From Fragilaria crotonensis (Eukaryota > Bacillariophyta > Fragilariophyceae > Fragilariales > Fragilariaceae), in assembly GCA_022925895.1 (NCBI GenBank), contig JAKSYS010000244.1, forward strand, positions 1 to 64,000: 64,000 nucleotides of DNA, given 5' to 3'. The notes below the pieces were generated by a model, which saw only the letters and a list, made by a program, of their open reading frames with translations, searched no databases and was not told the origin of the DNA. Of the stretch, positions 54,311 to 64,000 are shown piece by piece (position 1 is the first letter of the stretch; every line of letters begins with the position of its first letter). The position numbers were made by a program, and so were the translations under genes.

Positions 54311-55894
54311 ATGTCAACAAATTTGCATTCAACAGAGAATAGAACCTCATCTCTTGTCTCGGATCAAGGCAATAAAAAGAGGTCGCTCACGATGAATGAT
54401 ATGTTTGTGAAGGAGTTGATTGTTGAACGAGACTTCAAAGTCAACAATAGTGGTGACATCGTCATGATCAGGCATTTGCCTGTCTCCAAGTGCACAGTAC
54501 CCCTACTACGTCAGATTTGCGTTCACTTCAAAGTGACTGGGTACAAGAACCAGAATAAAGAATCCACGTTGGGACTGCTGAAGAATCTAGTGGTGCGGGA
54601 GACCCTGAAGAACAAAATGTACAACAAGGAGGATGACGACTCTGACTCTTACTTCTCAGTATCATCAAAAGAGGGCACTCCCCCACCACCAGAACCTTAC
54701 CGTCGTAATTTGAGCGAGGCCAGTGCGAAGAAGAAGGACATGACGGACTCCCAAAACGGCAGTGACAGCAGCACGCACCAAGACACTGAGCCTGCCACGG
54801 AAGAATATCGCGTGGCCGTAGTAGAAGGTGAAGGAGTGTTGCGTTTAGATGAGGAGGACGATGACCATGGCAGCATTAATGCTGATGATGACATCAATAC
54901 GACAAATAAGGAGACGGGATTAGCCTCAGTCACAAAGCGCAGGAAGAAGAAGAAATTCAAAGGCACTGCACCTGATGCTGTGACATGTATCAACACGTAC
55001 TTTCGTGTCATCAATGTATACATGTGCCAGAAGAACCGCTCGCTTGTGATGGACCTTGGTCGCCCCCCAACAAAGGCGGATTTGGACAGTCGTACAAGTC
55101 CACACCGTCATGTTTACGAAGCTTTGCTCAGCCAATACCTTGATGAAAACAACGATGATGCTGCTACGTTTGCGTTTCCCGATCATGTGTTTTGGACACT
55201 CACAGGCATCCGATGTGACATTGCTTCTTCAGAATTCGATTCTGCATTGACCTCAAATGATATTGAGGCAATTCTTGCGTACATCAATCATCATTATCAA
55301 ATTGCATTTCGACGGAATAAGCAATCAGGTTCGCATTCTGATTTTGAAAACTTTGTCGGGACAAGGTATTTTTTATTCTATTATCACCTCTGGCTGAGCG
55401 AGGCTCCGAACCTTTTGAACTTTGCTGTTGCGGACCTTCCTTCGAATGCTTTTCGAGAAAGTTATCACGTTAGTAGAGCGAGTGACGACGACAAAGGTGT
55501 TGGAACCAACATTAGTGATGCTAGTCATTCTGCTGATCGTAAAAAGGCAAGACGGAAGAAGGATCCAATTACAACGAAGGCCGTTGGCGAGGACAAAAAC
55601 ATTGCGCAGAAACAACTTGCGGATGCTCTGGTTGCATTTAATCAGGCACAGTCTGAAAAAGCAAAGTCAAATCGAGAGTCAGCAGCTCCGCGTCGCGAGC
55701 GAGATTTATTGGAAGTATTCTCCGAGTACAAGGGACGATTAAAGGCAACGCGGTTGGAGTTGAATGCTGCGAAGAATGAAGCAACTTATGATTCTGACAA
55801 CTCTGACGTCGTCAACTTGAAGCGCGAGATCACGTTGTGCAAAAGGAAACGCGATGAGATCTTTGGGTTGCTCTCAGAAAGCGACTTGACGTAG
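54311..55894 (+). CDS. Harbinger accessory protein (527 aa), SAP-like and coiled-coil
   Basis: Second protein of the transposon. The N-terminal part (about 35-100: ELIVERDFKVNNSGDIVMIR, LRQICVHFKVTGYKNQNKES) resembles a SAP-type DNA-binding fold in pattern only. An acidic and lysine-rich middle (KRRKKKKFKGT, nuclear signal-like, about residue 215) precedes a conserved central domain (VTCINTYFRVINVYMCQKNR). The end (about 440-527) is a charged coiled coil. Most studied Harbingers carry a Myb/SANT partner; this does not look like one. An upstream ATG frame (54149, MKNKMILEDD...) matches the start of copy 1's protein, so a 5' exon or a small shift is possible. Confidence 0.75.
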   Translation: MSTNLHSTENRTSSLVSDQGNKKRSLTMNDMFVKELIVERDFKVNNSGDIVMIRHLPVSKCTVPLLRQICVHFKVTGYKNQNKESTLGLLKNLVVRETLKNKMYNKEDDDSDSYFSVSSKEGTPPPPEPYRRNLSEASAKKKDMTDSQNGSDSSTHQDTEPATEEYRVAVVEGEGVLRLDEEDDDHGSINADDDINTTNKETGLASVTKRRKKKKFKGTAPDAVTCINTYFRVINVYMCQKNRSLVMDLGRPPTKADLDSRTSPHRHVYEALLSQYLDENNDDAATFAFPDHVFWTLTGIRCDIASSEFDSALTSNDIEAILAYINHHYQIAFRRNKQSGSHSDFENFVGTRYFLFYYHLWLSEAPNLLNFAVADLPSNAFRESYHVSRASDDDKGVGTNISDASHSADRKKARRKKDPITTKAVGEDKNIAQKQLADALVAFNQAQSEKAKSNRESAAPRRERDLLEVFSEYKGRLKATRLELNAAKNEATYDSDNSDVVNLKREITLCKRKRDEIFGLLSESDLT

Positions 55895-56030
55895 ACAACA
55901 TTTTGGAAACATTGTCGCATGACAAGAAAAGGAAAGTAGTGACATTTATGTTATTAATCAATGGTAAAGTAGTACGATAATGAAAGTAACAACGACTTCT
56001 CAACAATACGTGCCTATTCCTTAAAAACTA

Positions 56031-57260
56031 CTACATCAGTCCAATGTGATATAATTCAGTACGATTAGCAAGAAGATTGTAAGTCGGTCGTCGCAGTCCA
56101 AGTTGACCAATGCGATCAATAATCACATCTCTTATGAGCGATGTTCCTGGAATGGGAGTGAGTTTTTCGACCGTCGGAAGATATCCCCAACCAAGCGGAG
56201 AGTCTCTTTGAGGAACGATAACTTCATTCAAGACAGTCTCATCATTGACGTCAACGCCAGCGTCTTCACGAAGACAAAAATTATGCAGTCGCGCACATGT
56301 CTCAATAACCTTTGCTGCAGTGCTCAAGTTGACCTGCAAAGGCCTGCTCAGTACACACCACTTGGTTTGAAGCAAACCAAACGCCATTTCAATGCGAATA
56401 CAAAGCTGTGAAAGAAAGAAGTTAAATGCATCCTGTCCCTGATCCTCGCGCTGAGACCCTGTAAATGGCACCAACACGACGTCAGAAACCTGATATGCGG
56501 CATCACCAACGAGATACATCCCCATTGGTAATTCCATTACACGCTTGTGCAACGACGTTCTCTCGAAAGCAAGTTGGTCACTTGATTTTCCTGGAGCAAC
56601 CACACCAAAGAAAGTGAAACGGCGATCACTATCACAAACAGCCTGAATGTTCAGACCATGTGCCATATAGTGGCCAGAGAAATATGCTTGGGGGTTGTAT
56701 CCACAATCCTTCATAGAGGGACGACAAATCTTGACAAACAGGCCATCGATTGCGCCAACACAACCGATCATGACATCGGTGTCAGGAAAGACAATGTCTA
56801 GCGCTTTGCAGTTCAACACTGCATCCAAGAACATGTCCCTGAATCGATATACAGATGGAACGCTGCATCCGTAAACATGTCGAATATCGACATAACTTCC
56901 TCCAGCAAGCCATCGAATACCAATCGCCATGATTAATTCCGGTTCCACAGGATCTGTATCGTGATAACCCCCATGCTGCGTAGCAGTCATAGTTGTCAAG
57001 TCGTCTCTCAGCAAGTCTAACAGTGTGTTAAAGGCTTCAAACGACATTCGATACGTCCTGTCGAATGCCTGCTCGTGATGCAGCTTTCTTACATGCTCTG
57101 CCCAATTCAATCGCTTATGAATCCACTTATGCTTCCTTTGTCTTCTGTCATGCTCATCAGGCAAGATGGCATCTGTTACATGATAAAGGAAAAGAAGGTC
57201 CATCAAATCTTCATCGTCATCACCGCCGTTGCAGGAGTCATTGTCTTCAGAGTTGCTCAT
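56031..57260 (-). CDS. PIF/Harbinger DDE transposase (409 aa), HARBI1-like
   Basis: Cuts and joins the element. The DDE triad is visible: Asp 172 in GAIDGLFVKI, Asp 253 in VGDAAYQVSD and Glu 291 in RIEMAFGLLQTKW. The N-terminal part carries the MSFEAFNTLLDLLRDDL helix region. Relative to copy 1 it lacks 17 residues directly before the first catalytic stretch (between FPDTD and VMIGCVGA), so although open it may be impaired. Convergent with the accessory gene; their ends are about 135 bp apart. Confidence 0.92.
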   Translation of the reverse strand: MSNSEDNDSCNGGDDDEDLMDLLFLYHVTDAILPDEHDRRQRKHKWIHKRLNWAEHVRKLHHEQAFDRTYRMSFEAFNTLLDLLRDDLTTMTATQHGGYHDTDPVEPELIMAIGIRWLAGGSYVDIRHVYGCSVPSVYRFRDMFLDAVLNCKALDIVFPDTDVMIGCVGAIDGLFVKICRPSMKDCGYNPQAYFSGHYMAHGLNIQAVCDSDRRFTFFGVVAPGKSSDQLAFERTSLHKRVMELPMGMYLVGDAAYQVSDVVLVPFTGSQREDQGQDAFNFFLSQLCIRIEMAFGLLQTKWCVLSRPLQVNLSTAAKVIETCARLHNFCLREDAGVDVNDETVLNEVIVPQRDSPLGWGYLPTVEKLTPIPGTSLIRDVIIDRIGQLGLRRPTYNLLANRTELYHIGLM

Positions 57261-57541
57261 GATTGAAATGAGAATTTTAATATGAAGTTCACAAGAGAGT
57301 ACACTCGAGTCGGAGGGAGTCGCGCAGATGAAATTTCATTACCATTTGATATTGCCCATACCTGCCATGTAACGGATCTCAAAGGCTCAACGGCGAAGGT
57401 ATCATGTGATACCACGTGATACCAAAAATCTTGGTAAGAAAGGCGATACACATGTATTTTAGCTAAGATTATCGCATGATACGATTTTCAAAAAATTCAA
57501 AAAAAACGAGCGTGATTTCATCTTGGTAAGAACGGCCCTTA

Positions 57542-57857
57542 TTAAGCTATCTTTTTTTCAGGGGAAATTTTGCTTCGCAAATTGGACGATATCGGACGTT
57601 GGACTTCAGTCCGCACTCCGCACCCCTCTAACTTTGGTGTGGTATAGAAATACGCATATATTTTGGATAGACATGTATAACTATGATATCCATAATACGA
57701 CAGGAAGGGTTTCGCGCGTAAAAATTCAGGAGTCGTGCAACTGCATTGACAACCCGGCCTGAGCAAGCGCAGCGTACAAACCAGGTATGGCTGCATCACG
57801 TAAGACAGGCACTCGGAGGATGGACTTCCGCGAATTGCAAACTTTTTTTTGCGTCCT
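57542..57857. other. Spacer between Harbinger 2 and the copia element
   Basis: 316 bp. Part resembles the leader around 45650 (CGCGTAAAAATTCAGGAGTCGTG). No gene. Confidence 0.4.
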
Positions 57858-57908
57858 TGTGACGTAATCGAGGCTGAGTCAGGTTTAAAGCGCTGACCCA
57901 TCGGGAAA
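57858..57908 (+). repeat. Start of 5' LTR
   Basis: 51 bp identical to 63700-63750. Confidence 0.8.
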
Positions 57909-58078
57909 GTCATCGGTCATCGGAATTTCATTGTGAAATTCTGATCGTGCAATACATACCGGTTACGAGCGAACCACTACTCGTGTTCGGAGTTTGAAGA
58001 ATAGATTTATCTTTATAATTTTACTTTTCACCGAAGTGAATCAACTTTAATTTCACGCTTCCTCTGCGCTAAGCTAGA

Positions 58079-59376
58079 ATGGCTGCTAACTTCGCTTTGG
58101 CTCCGGCTCAAGCCGTCGATGGCCCTCTCGACTACTCAAGGGCGGAACATCACAAGATCTATCGATCGGGAATTCGCGCGGTCACCGACGACCCATTCCC
58201 ATGTGATGCCGACAGACTCTTCCAATTCCTACGCGAGGTCCAAGACCGAGCTATGGAAATGGGATGGATGGATGGCATTCTCAATGTCACCACAAACCCC
58301 GGAGAAGAGATCCCCGACGAGGAAAACATGCTCGAGAACTACGGAACCATCACGTTAGAGCAAGTCATCGAATCCGAGAGGACTTACATCGGATCTCAAG
58401 TACGCAAGGCACAAGACACCTACATGCTGTACCAATGCCTCATGGCCTCCCTAACGAGCGAGGCGAAGAAGAAGGTCATGATCTGGGCAGATCAGTACCA
58501 GGTCAAGATCGATGGCGCCAGGTACAACAGTGGAGTGGCCCTCTTGAAGATTGTGATTCGCGAGAGTCACTTGGACACGAACGCGACAACGAATCAAATC
58601 CGAACCAAGTTGTCGACGTTGGACACATACATCATCACCATCGACAGCGATATCGGAAAGTTCAACCAATACGTCAAGCTCCTCATCCAGTCATTGTCGG
58701 CGAGAAACCAGACAACCTCCGACCTTCTCATCAACCTCTTCAAGGGTTATGGTGCAGTGAGCGACGAGACGTTCAGAGCTTGGCTCACTCGCAAGCAGGA
58801 CGACCACGAGGAGGGGAACGAAATATCCCCTGACGACTTGATGATATCGGCGAAGAACAAGTACGACGCCATGGTCGAGAAAGGTACCTGGAACGCCCCC
58901 ACAGCGGAGGAAAAGATCGTCGCTCTCGAAGCGAAGCTCACCTCCACAATGAAGAACCTGAACAAAAAGGTCTCCATCGAGATGGGAAAGAAAAGTGCGT
59001 CCACAGGGAAAAGCAAGACCGGAGAGCGGACCAAACAATCGGGCAAGGATGGTGGAAAGGCTGAACACCCTAAGAACTGGCCTCCACCAAAGCCCGGTGA
59101 GAAGAAGGTAGCCAAATTCAAGGAATTCACCTACTACTGGTGTGGCAAGGACACCGGCGGCACCTGCGAAAATGGAGGGCACACAAGCCCAAGGACTGCC
59201 GCGGAGGTGCACCACCACCCAACTCGGAAACACATGCGACGAAGAGAACCGCAAGCTCCGACAACAAAGACAACAAGAAAGGAATTGTCAAGAAGTTGAA
59301 GATTGCGAAGGCCTATGTTGCAAAGATGGAGCAGAAGGTCGCTGAGCATGAAGTATCCGACGAAAACAGTGATTGA
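58079..59376 (+). other. gag region of the copia element
   Basis: Capsid-type protein beginning MAANFALAPAQAVDGPLDYS, with a Cys/His-rich stretch (YYWCGKDTGGTCENGGH) near its end, of the kind seen in diatom copia elements. Confidence 0.8.
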
Positions 59377-59397
59377 CGGGGAGGGTGGGCCGCGACT

Positions 59398-62300
59398 TTG
59401 GCAACGACGTTATTAACGATAACGTTACTAGTGCTGACGATAACTATGCAATGGCCTCAACCCACCCTACTACTCACAACAATTAAGCGAATCGGACACA
59501 CGATCCGAGAGCGTGTCGAACCAGCCCTCTGCGACCTAACAACTAAAGCGTTGCGAACCGCGAAGATTCCGATCCAACTGCTCATCGTATTGATCGCGTC
59601 GATCCTCAAATCACCAACGATCAGAAGGAGGAAACGCAAGCCTCCAGGTTGGTGGATGAGAGGATCGAAAGAGGCGACACGGTTGGCAAACGTGGTAGGC
59701 GAATGGATTGAACGCATCGCTGCCACGCCGAGAGGAACGAGACGACGCCGAATACGAGGCGTGGTGCATCGACACTGTCGCGCTACTCGCAAAGTAATGG
59801 CGATGTCCGCAGTCTTGGCAATGCAGGCGAACGCGACCATATCGACCGAGAGGGAGGTGCGTTTCGACACGGATTCAGAGCTCGTAGGGATAGACAACCG
59901 ATGCTCTGCGTGCATATCCCACGACCCAGATGATTTCGACGGACCACTCGAACCAAGCAACCGGATTGTGAAAGGTTTCGGGGGATCCAGAACCTCGAAT
60001 ATCAAGGTTGGCACGTTAAAATGGAGTTGGGAGGACGACCAGGGAATTGTCACGACATTCAAAATCCCAAATTCGTACTACGTTCCCGAAGGCAAAGTGC
60101 GATTGCTCAGCCCGCAACATTGGGCCCAGACGCAAGCACGCCACAAGCGACACCAGCGCGAGTGCGGAGAGCGCACCGATGGCAACGAGTGTGTCATGTT
60201 TTGGGAGGGTGGACGGCACCAGAAAACAATTCAACTGGGAAAACGGGACAACGTCGCGACGTTCATGTTGGCTCCAGGTTATCGGAACTTCAAGGCGTTC
60301 TGTTGTGAGGCCGATCTGAACGAACCAATGTCAGATCCTATCGCCCTACCAAGTGGAATCATCTCCGACGACGAGGACGAGCAAGCGGACGCGTACGATG
60401 TGGAGGAACGACCGTCGGACGAGGTAACTCCATGGCAACAAACATGGACGCCCCCTCAGACAACGACCGAAACCTACGACACCGCCAAAGCGACGCCCGT
60501 CGATTTCTCCTTGAATGGCCCCATCACACCGGCCTCAGAGGGAGGAAACACAACGGAGCCCACGTCAGAAATAAACGTCATAACCGACGAGGAGGACCGA
60601 CAACCGAGCGATTTGGCCGAGCTACTGATGTTGCATCACCAATACGGCCACATCTCGATGCGCAAACTACAAGAGATGGCCAAGCAAGGCATACTCCCGA
60701 AACGACTCGCAATCTGCAGGATACCAACATGTTCGGCGTGCCTCTATTCGAAGGCAACACGGCGACCATGGAGAAGCAAGACTTCCAAACAAGGGAAGGA
60801 GGGCGAAACAGCCCAACGACCCGGACATGTCGTATCAGTGGACCAACTGGTATCTCCGACACCAGGTTTAATCGCTCAAATGACTGGGTTCCTGACGACG
60901 AAGAGATACAAATATGCAACGGTGTTTGTCGATCAATTTAGCCGACTCGGATTCGTCTACCTGCAAAAGACGGCTTCGGCTGAAGAGACGATAGAAGGCA
61001 AGAAGGCCTTCGAAGCATTCGCACAACGACATGGCGTCCGGATCTCAAACTACCACGCCGACAACGGCATATTCAAAGCCCACCAATGGTTGGAGGCATG
61101 TCAGAAAGACCAGCAAGGAATGTCTTTTGCAGGCGTAAATGCCCACCACCAGAACGGTCATGCCGAAAGGCGAATAAGGGAACTACAGGAGTTGGCGAGG
61201 TCGATGCTAATTCACGCCAGTTCGCGATGGAAAGACAGCGTCACCGCCAACCTATGGCCCTACGCGATACGAAACGCGAACGAAGCGGTGAATAACACAC
61301 CGAGCTTCCAGGATCGGGACAGGAGGACTCCAATCGATATATTCGCGGGAACTAAAGTCTCGAGCAATCCCAAACACTGGAAACCTTTTGGGGCGCCGAC
61401 GTACGTCCTGGAGAACGAACTCCAAGGACAGAGACCGTTCCATAAATGGAGACACCGATCCAAGCCAGGCATCTACCTGGGCAAATCCCCGCAACACGGG
61501 AGGAGCGTATCACTTGTGTTGAGTCGAGAGACTGGACTGGTTAGCCCGCAGTTCCATGTCGCTTTTGACCCAACGTTCGATACCGTCAAAGACGTCACCA
61601 CGAAATCAATGTGGCAGATCCGAGCAGGCTTTGTCGCTCAGAGGGAGTCGGACTCCAAGGAGCGCAGGTCGAAACCAGCTAAGGATATGACGACGATCAC
61701 CGGTGCCGCGATGCGTGAGCAACGACCGGGATCAAACAAACGAAAGAGGAGTCAGGGAAAGTCAAAGGAGCAGGCACAAACAACGGACCCGCGACATGCA
61801 AGGGAACGAGCTGCAGCAAACGTCGGGGGCGACGGCCCACCGATACTCCGTTACGAAGAAGGAGCTTCAACGGAGATTGACAACACAATGGTCGAGACAA
61901 CGACCAGGTCAGGCCGAAAGGCCAGGCCTGCACCGCGGTTGATCGAAGCGATGACGACGGAGATTTCAGATCTCACGTCGCACGATGTTGAAGGGGAGAT
62001 CTTTTGCTACGTGGCAATGTTTCCCGACAACGACGAGATCAACTGGGACGAACCCCTACTTGCACTCAAAGCTGTGTCAGACCCAGACACAATGTACTAC
62101 CACCAAGCGATGCGAGAAAAGGACAGCGAGGAGTTCCAATCGAGCATGCTGAAAGAGGTGACGGACCAGTTCGAAAATGGCAATTTTACCATCGTACACA
62201 AGTCCGAGGTCCCCAGTGACCAAACCGTATTACCGGCAGTCTGGCAGATGCGAAGGAAGAGAGATGCGAAAACGGGCGAGATTAAGAAATACAAAGCGCG

Positions 62301-63669
62301 TCTCAATATCGATGGCTCCAGGATGCAAAAAGGTGAACACTACGACATGACTTATTCACCCGTTGCATCATGGAACTCGGTGCGCATGCTCTTGACCCTC
62401 ACCGCTCTCCACGGATGGCATACGAAGCAGATTGACTTCGTGCAGGCATTCGCTCAGGCGCCGATTGAAAAGACGCTTTATATGAAGATACCGAAAGGTA
62501 TCGACCTTGAATGCGACTCAGACCCGAAGGAATACGTTCTGAAGCTGCATCGGAACATCTACGGCCAGAAACAGGCAGGCCGAGTCTGGAATCAATTCCT
62601 TGTTTCGAAACTAGTGAACGAACTTAACTTCAAGCAATCAAAAGTCGACGAGTGCGTATTCTATCGAGGAAAGACGCTGTATGTTCTGGACAAAAGAGAG
62701 ATCGAAAAGATCATCGAGGAGTTGCAAACGAAAGCGAATCTTCAGATCACCGTTGAAGGCGACCTAGCGGATTTCTTGGGAGTCAACATCGACAGGAGGC
62801 AAGATGGGACGATACACTTAACGCAACCCCACCTCATCGATCAGATTCTCAAGGACCTGCGACTGGACGATGATAAAATCAACACTCGATCGACACCTGC
62901 AGCATCTTCAAAGCTTCTCGCACGACACTCTAAATCCCCGTCGTTCGACGATTCGTTCAACTATCGCTCCGTTATAGGAAAATTAAACTACCTTGAAAAG
63001 GCAACGCGAAGCGATATCTCTTATGCTGTCCACCAATGTGCACGTTTCGTATCGGACCCAAAGATCGAGCACGGCGAAGCCGTGAGATGGTTGGGGCGGT
63101 ACTTGAAAGGCACGCGAACCATGGGAACAATCATGAGACCATTGGCAAACAAAGAACTCGAAGTATATGTCGACGCCAGTTTCTGTGGCGATTGGGACCC
63201 AGCGGAGGCAGCACATGACCGCGATACGGCGAGGTCGCGACATGGTTACATAATCAACTACGCAGGCTGTCCTCTCCTGTGGAAATCACAGTTGCAAACG
63301 GAGGTGGCGTTATCATCCACCGAGAGCGAATACACGGGATTGAGTTACGCATTACGAGATGCGATACCGATCATGCAACTCTTGAAGGAAATGAAGCGAA
63401 GAGGCTTCCCCATCAGTGCGCCACAAGCGAGGGTTCACTGCCACGTATTCGAGGATAACAGTGGAGAGCTAGAAATGGCGAAAATCCACAAATACAGACC
63501 GCGGACGAAACATCTGAACGTGCGTCTACATCATTTCCGAGATTACGTGGAGAGGAAAGAAATAAGCATTCATCCGATAAGTACGCATGAGCAACCGGCT
63601 GATTTTCTAACGAAGGCGCTGAACGAAGAAACCTTGCAACGACATCGTCGTACAGTACTTGGTTGGTGA
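59398..63669 (+). other. pol region of the copia element (protease, integrase, reverse transcriptase, RNase H)
   Basis: Domains in order: protease-like (VGIDNRCSACISH), integrase zinc site (HHQYGHISMRKL...CSACLYSKATRRPW) and core (VSVDQLVS, YHADNGIF), reverse transcriptase (KARLNIDGSRM, QIDFVQAFAQAPIE, YGQKQAGRVWNQFL) and RNase H (LSSTESEYTGLSYALRDAI). This order defines Ty1/copia rather than Ty3/gypsy. Confidence 0.88.
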
Positions 63670-63699
63670 CCTCCCCATCCCGACGGGCGCGAGAGGGAG

Positions 63700-63750
63700 T
63701 GTGACGTAATCGAGGCTGAGTCAGGTTTAAAGCGCTGACCCATCGGGAAA
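63700..63750 (+). repeat. Start of 3' LTR
   Basis: 51 bp identical to 57858-57908, directly after a purine-rich tract (GGGCGCGAGAGGGAG). Confidence 0.8.
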
Positions 63751-64000
63751 TGAATAAATATCGCAATAGGATCATAGGACAGGGAAACTTACAAGATAAA
63801 AGGATAAGGAGTAATAACAAGGAAGTATCAAGAATAATCTTAAGATAAGTGAGCTGCTGCTTAGATGTTCAAGCAACAGTCACCGCTTCGCTAACGCTAC
63901 TTCATAAACGGCTATCTTTCTCCACACAGTACCAGTACCACGCACACAGTAACGCCACAGTATTAATTCAGTCCCCGAGCCCAGGATGAGTTAGACTGAT

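Larger units (their letters stand above)
53930..57538 (-). mobile_element. PIF/Harbinger transposon 2 (3609 bp)
   Basis: Terminal inverted repeats begin GGGCCGTTCTTACCAAGA at both ends, with a TTA target duplication (53927-53929, 57539-57541). Two convergent ORFs, both open: accessory protein (+) and DDE transposase (-). The subterminal zones carry GGTATCA/TGATACC words, including GGTATCATGATACC near 54040-54053. Orientation is opposite to copy 1. Confidence 0.92.
57858..64000 (+). mobile_element. Ty1/copia LTR retrotransposon, nearly complete, reaching the window end
   Basis: A 51-bp sequence starting TGTGACGTAATC is repeated exactly at 57858-57908 and 63700-63750, read as the beginnings of the two LTRs. 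A purine-rich tract precedes the second. gag at 58079 and pol from 59398 lie between. The right LTR appears to run past the window, and the left one is shorter than expected. The coding part looks close to whole, with at most a few breaks. Probably the youngest element here, but activity is not implied. Confidence 0.85.

Noticed and set aside
58451-63243. Reverse-strand frames opposite gag and pol
   Set aside because: Shadows of the forward copia coding regions, which hold all family motifs.

Overview
The window looks like nuclear DNA of a eukaryotic microalga, most likely a diatom or another stramenopile. The basis is Ty1/copia elements of the type common in diatoms, two PIF/Harbinger transposons, Mutator-like elements, a GT-AG intron conserved in every copy of the main gene family, and very large ankyrin-kinase genes. 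Species cannot be named. I recognised no tRNA, rRNA, operon or prokaryotic feature.

The core of the window (about 5.4 to 53.9 kb) is a tandem array of one composite unit. A unit holds a decayed plant-type EPSP synthase (shikimate pathway) relic, then an ankyrin / Pelle-like protein kinase / RING-like zinc domain / conserved C-terminal domain gene, a conserved 3' block, and a reverse-strand relic of a glucose/sorbosone dehydrogenase (HHIP-like) gene. Unit C spans 5.4-16 kb, unit A 19.8-35 kb and unit B 35-53.9 kb. A and B each hold two kinase genes and three EPSP synthase relics. Kinase genes 1 (7802-10957) and 2 (22421-25741) are open throughout. Gene 3 (38703-41769) has one apparent one-base frameshift. 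Genes 4 (29944-33574) and 5 (45957-47568) are broken, and two more copies (11559-14155 reverse; 14617-15590) are decayed.

Mobile DNA has landed repeatedly in the array, and because the units are paralogous several empty sites are visible inside the window. Elements are: a copia element with 5-bp target duplication and near-identical LTRs (6-5425); Harbinger 1 (16252-19791, TTA duplication); a gag-bearing LTR fossil (26800-28984); a 582-bp TIR element carrying twelve 21-bp palindromic units (37820-38401); a 1048-bp Mutator-like MITE (44594-45641, 9-bp duplication); a 4930-bp Mutator-like element holding a LINE RNase H fragment and a minisatellite ORF (48562-53491, 9-bp duplication); Harbinger 2 (53930-57538, TTA duplication); and a nearly complete copia element running to the window end (57858-64000).

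Reading: an ancestral EPSP synthase-kinase-dehydrogenase neighbourhood was copied in tandem. The metabolic genes decayed in every copy while the ankyrin-kinase genes kept long reading frames, as expected of a fast-evolving sensor or immune-like family. All calls come from reading the sequence; no database search was possible.
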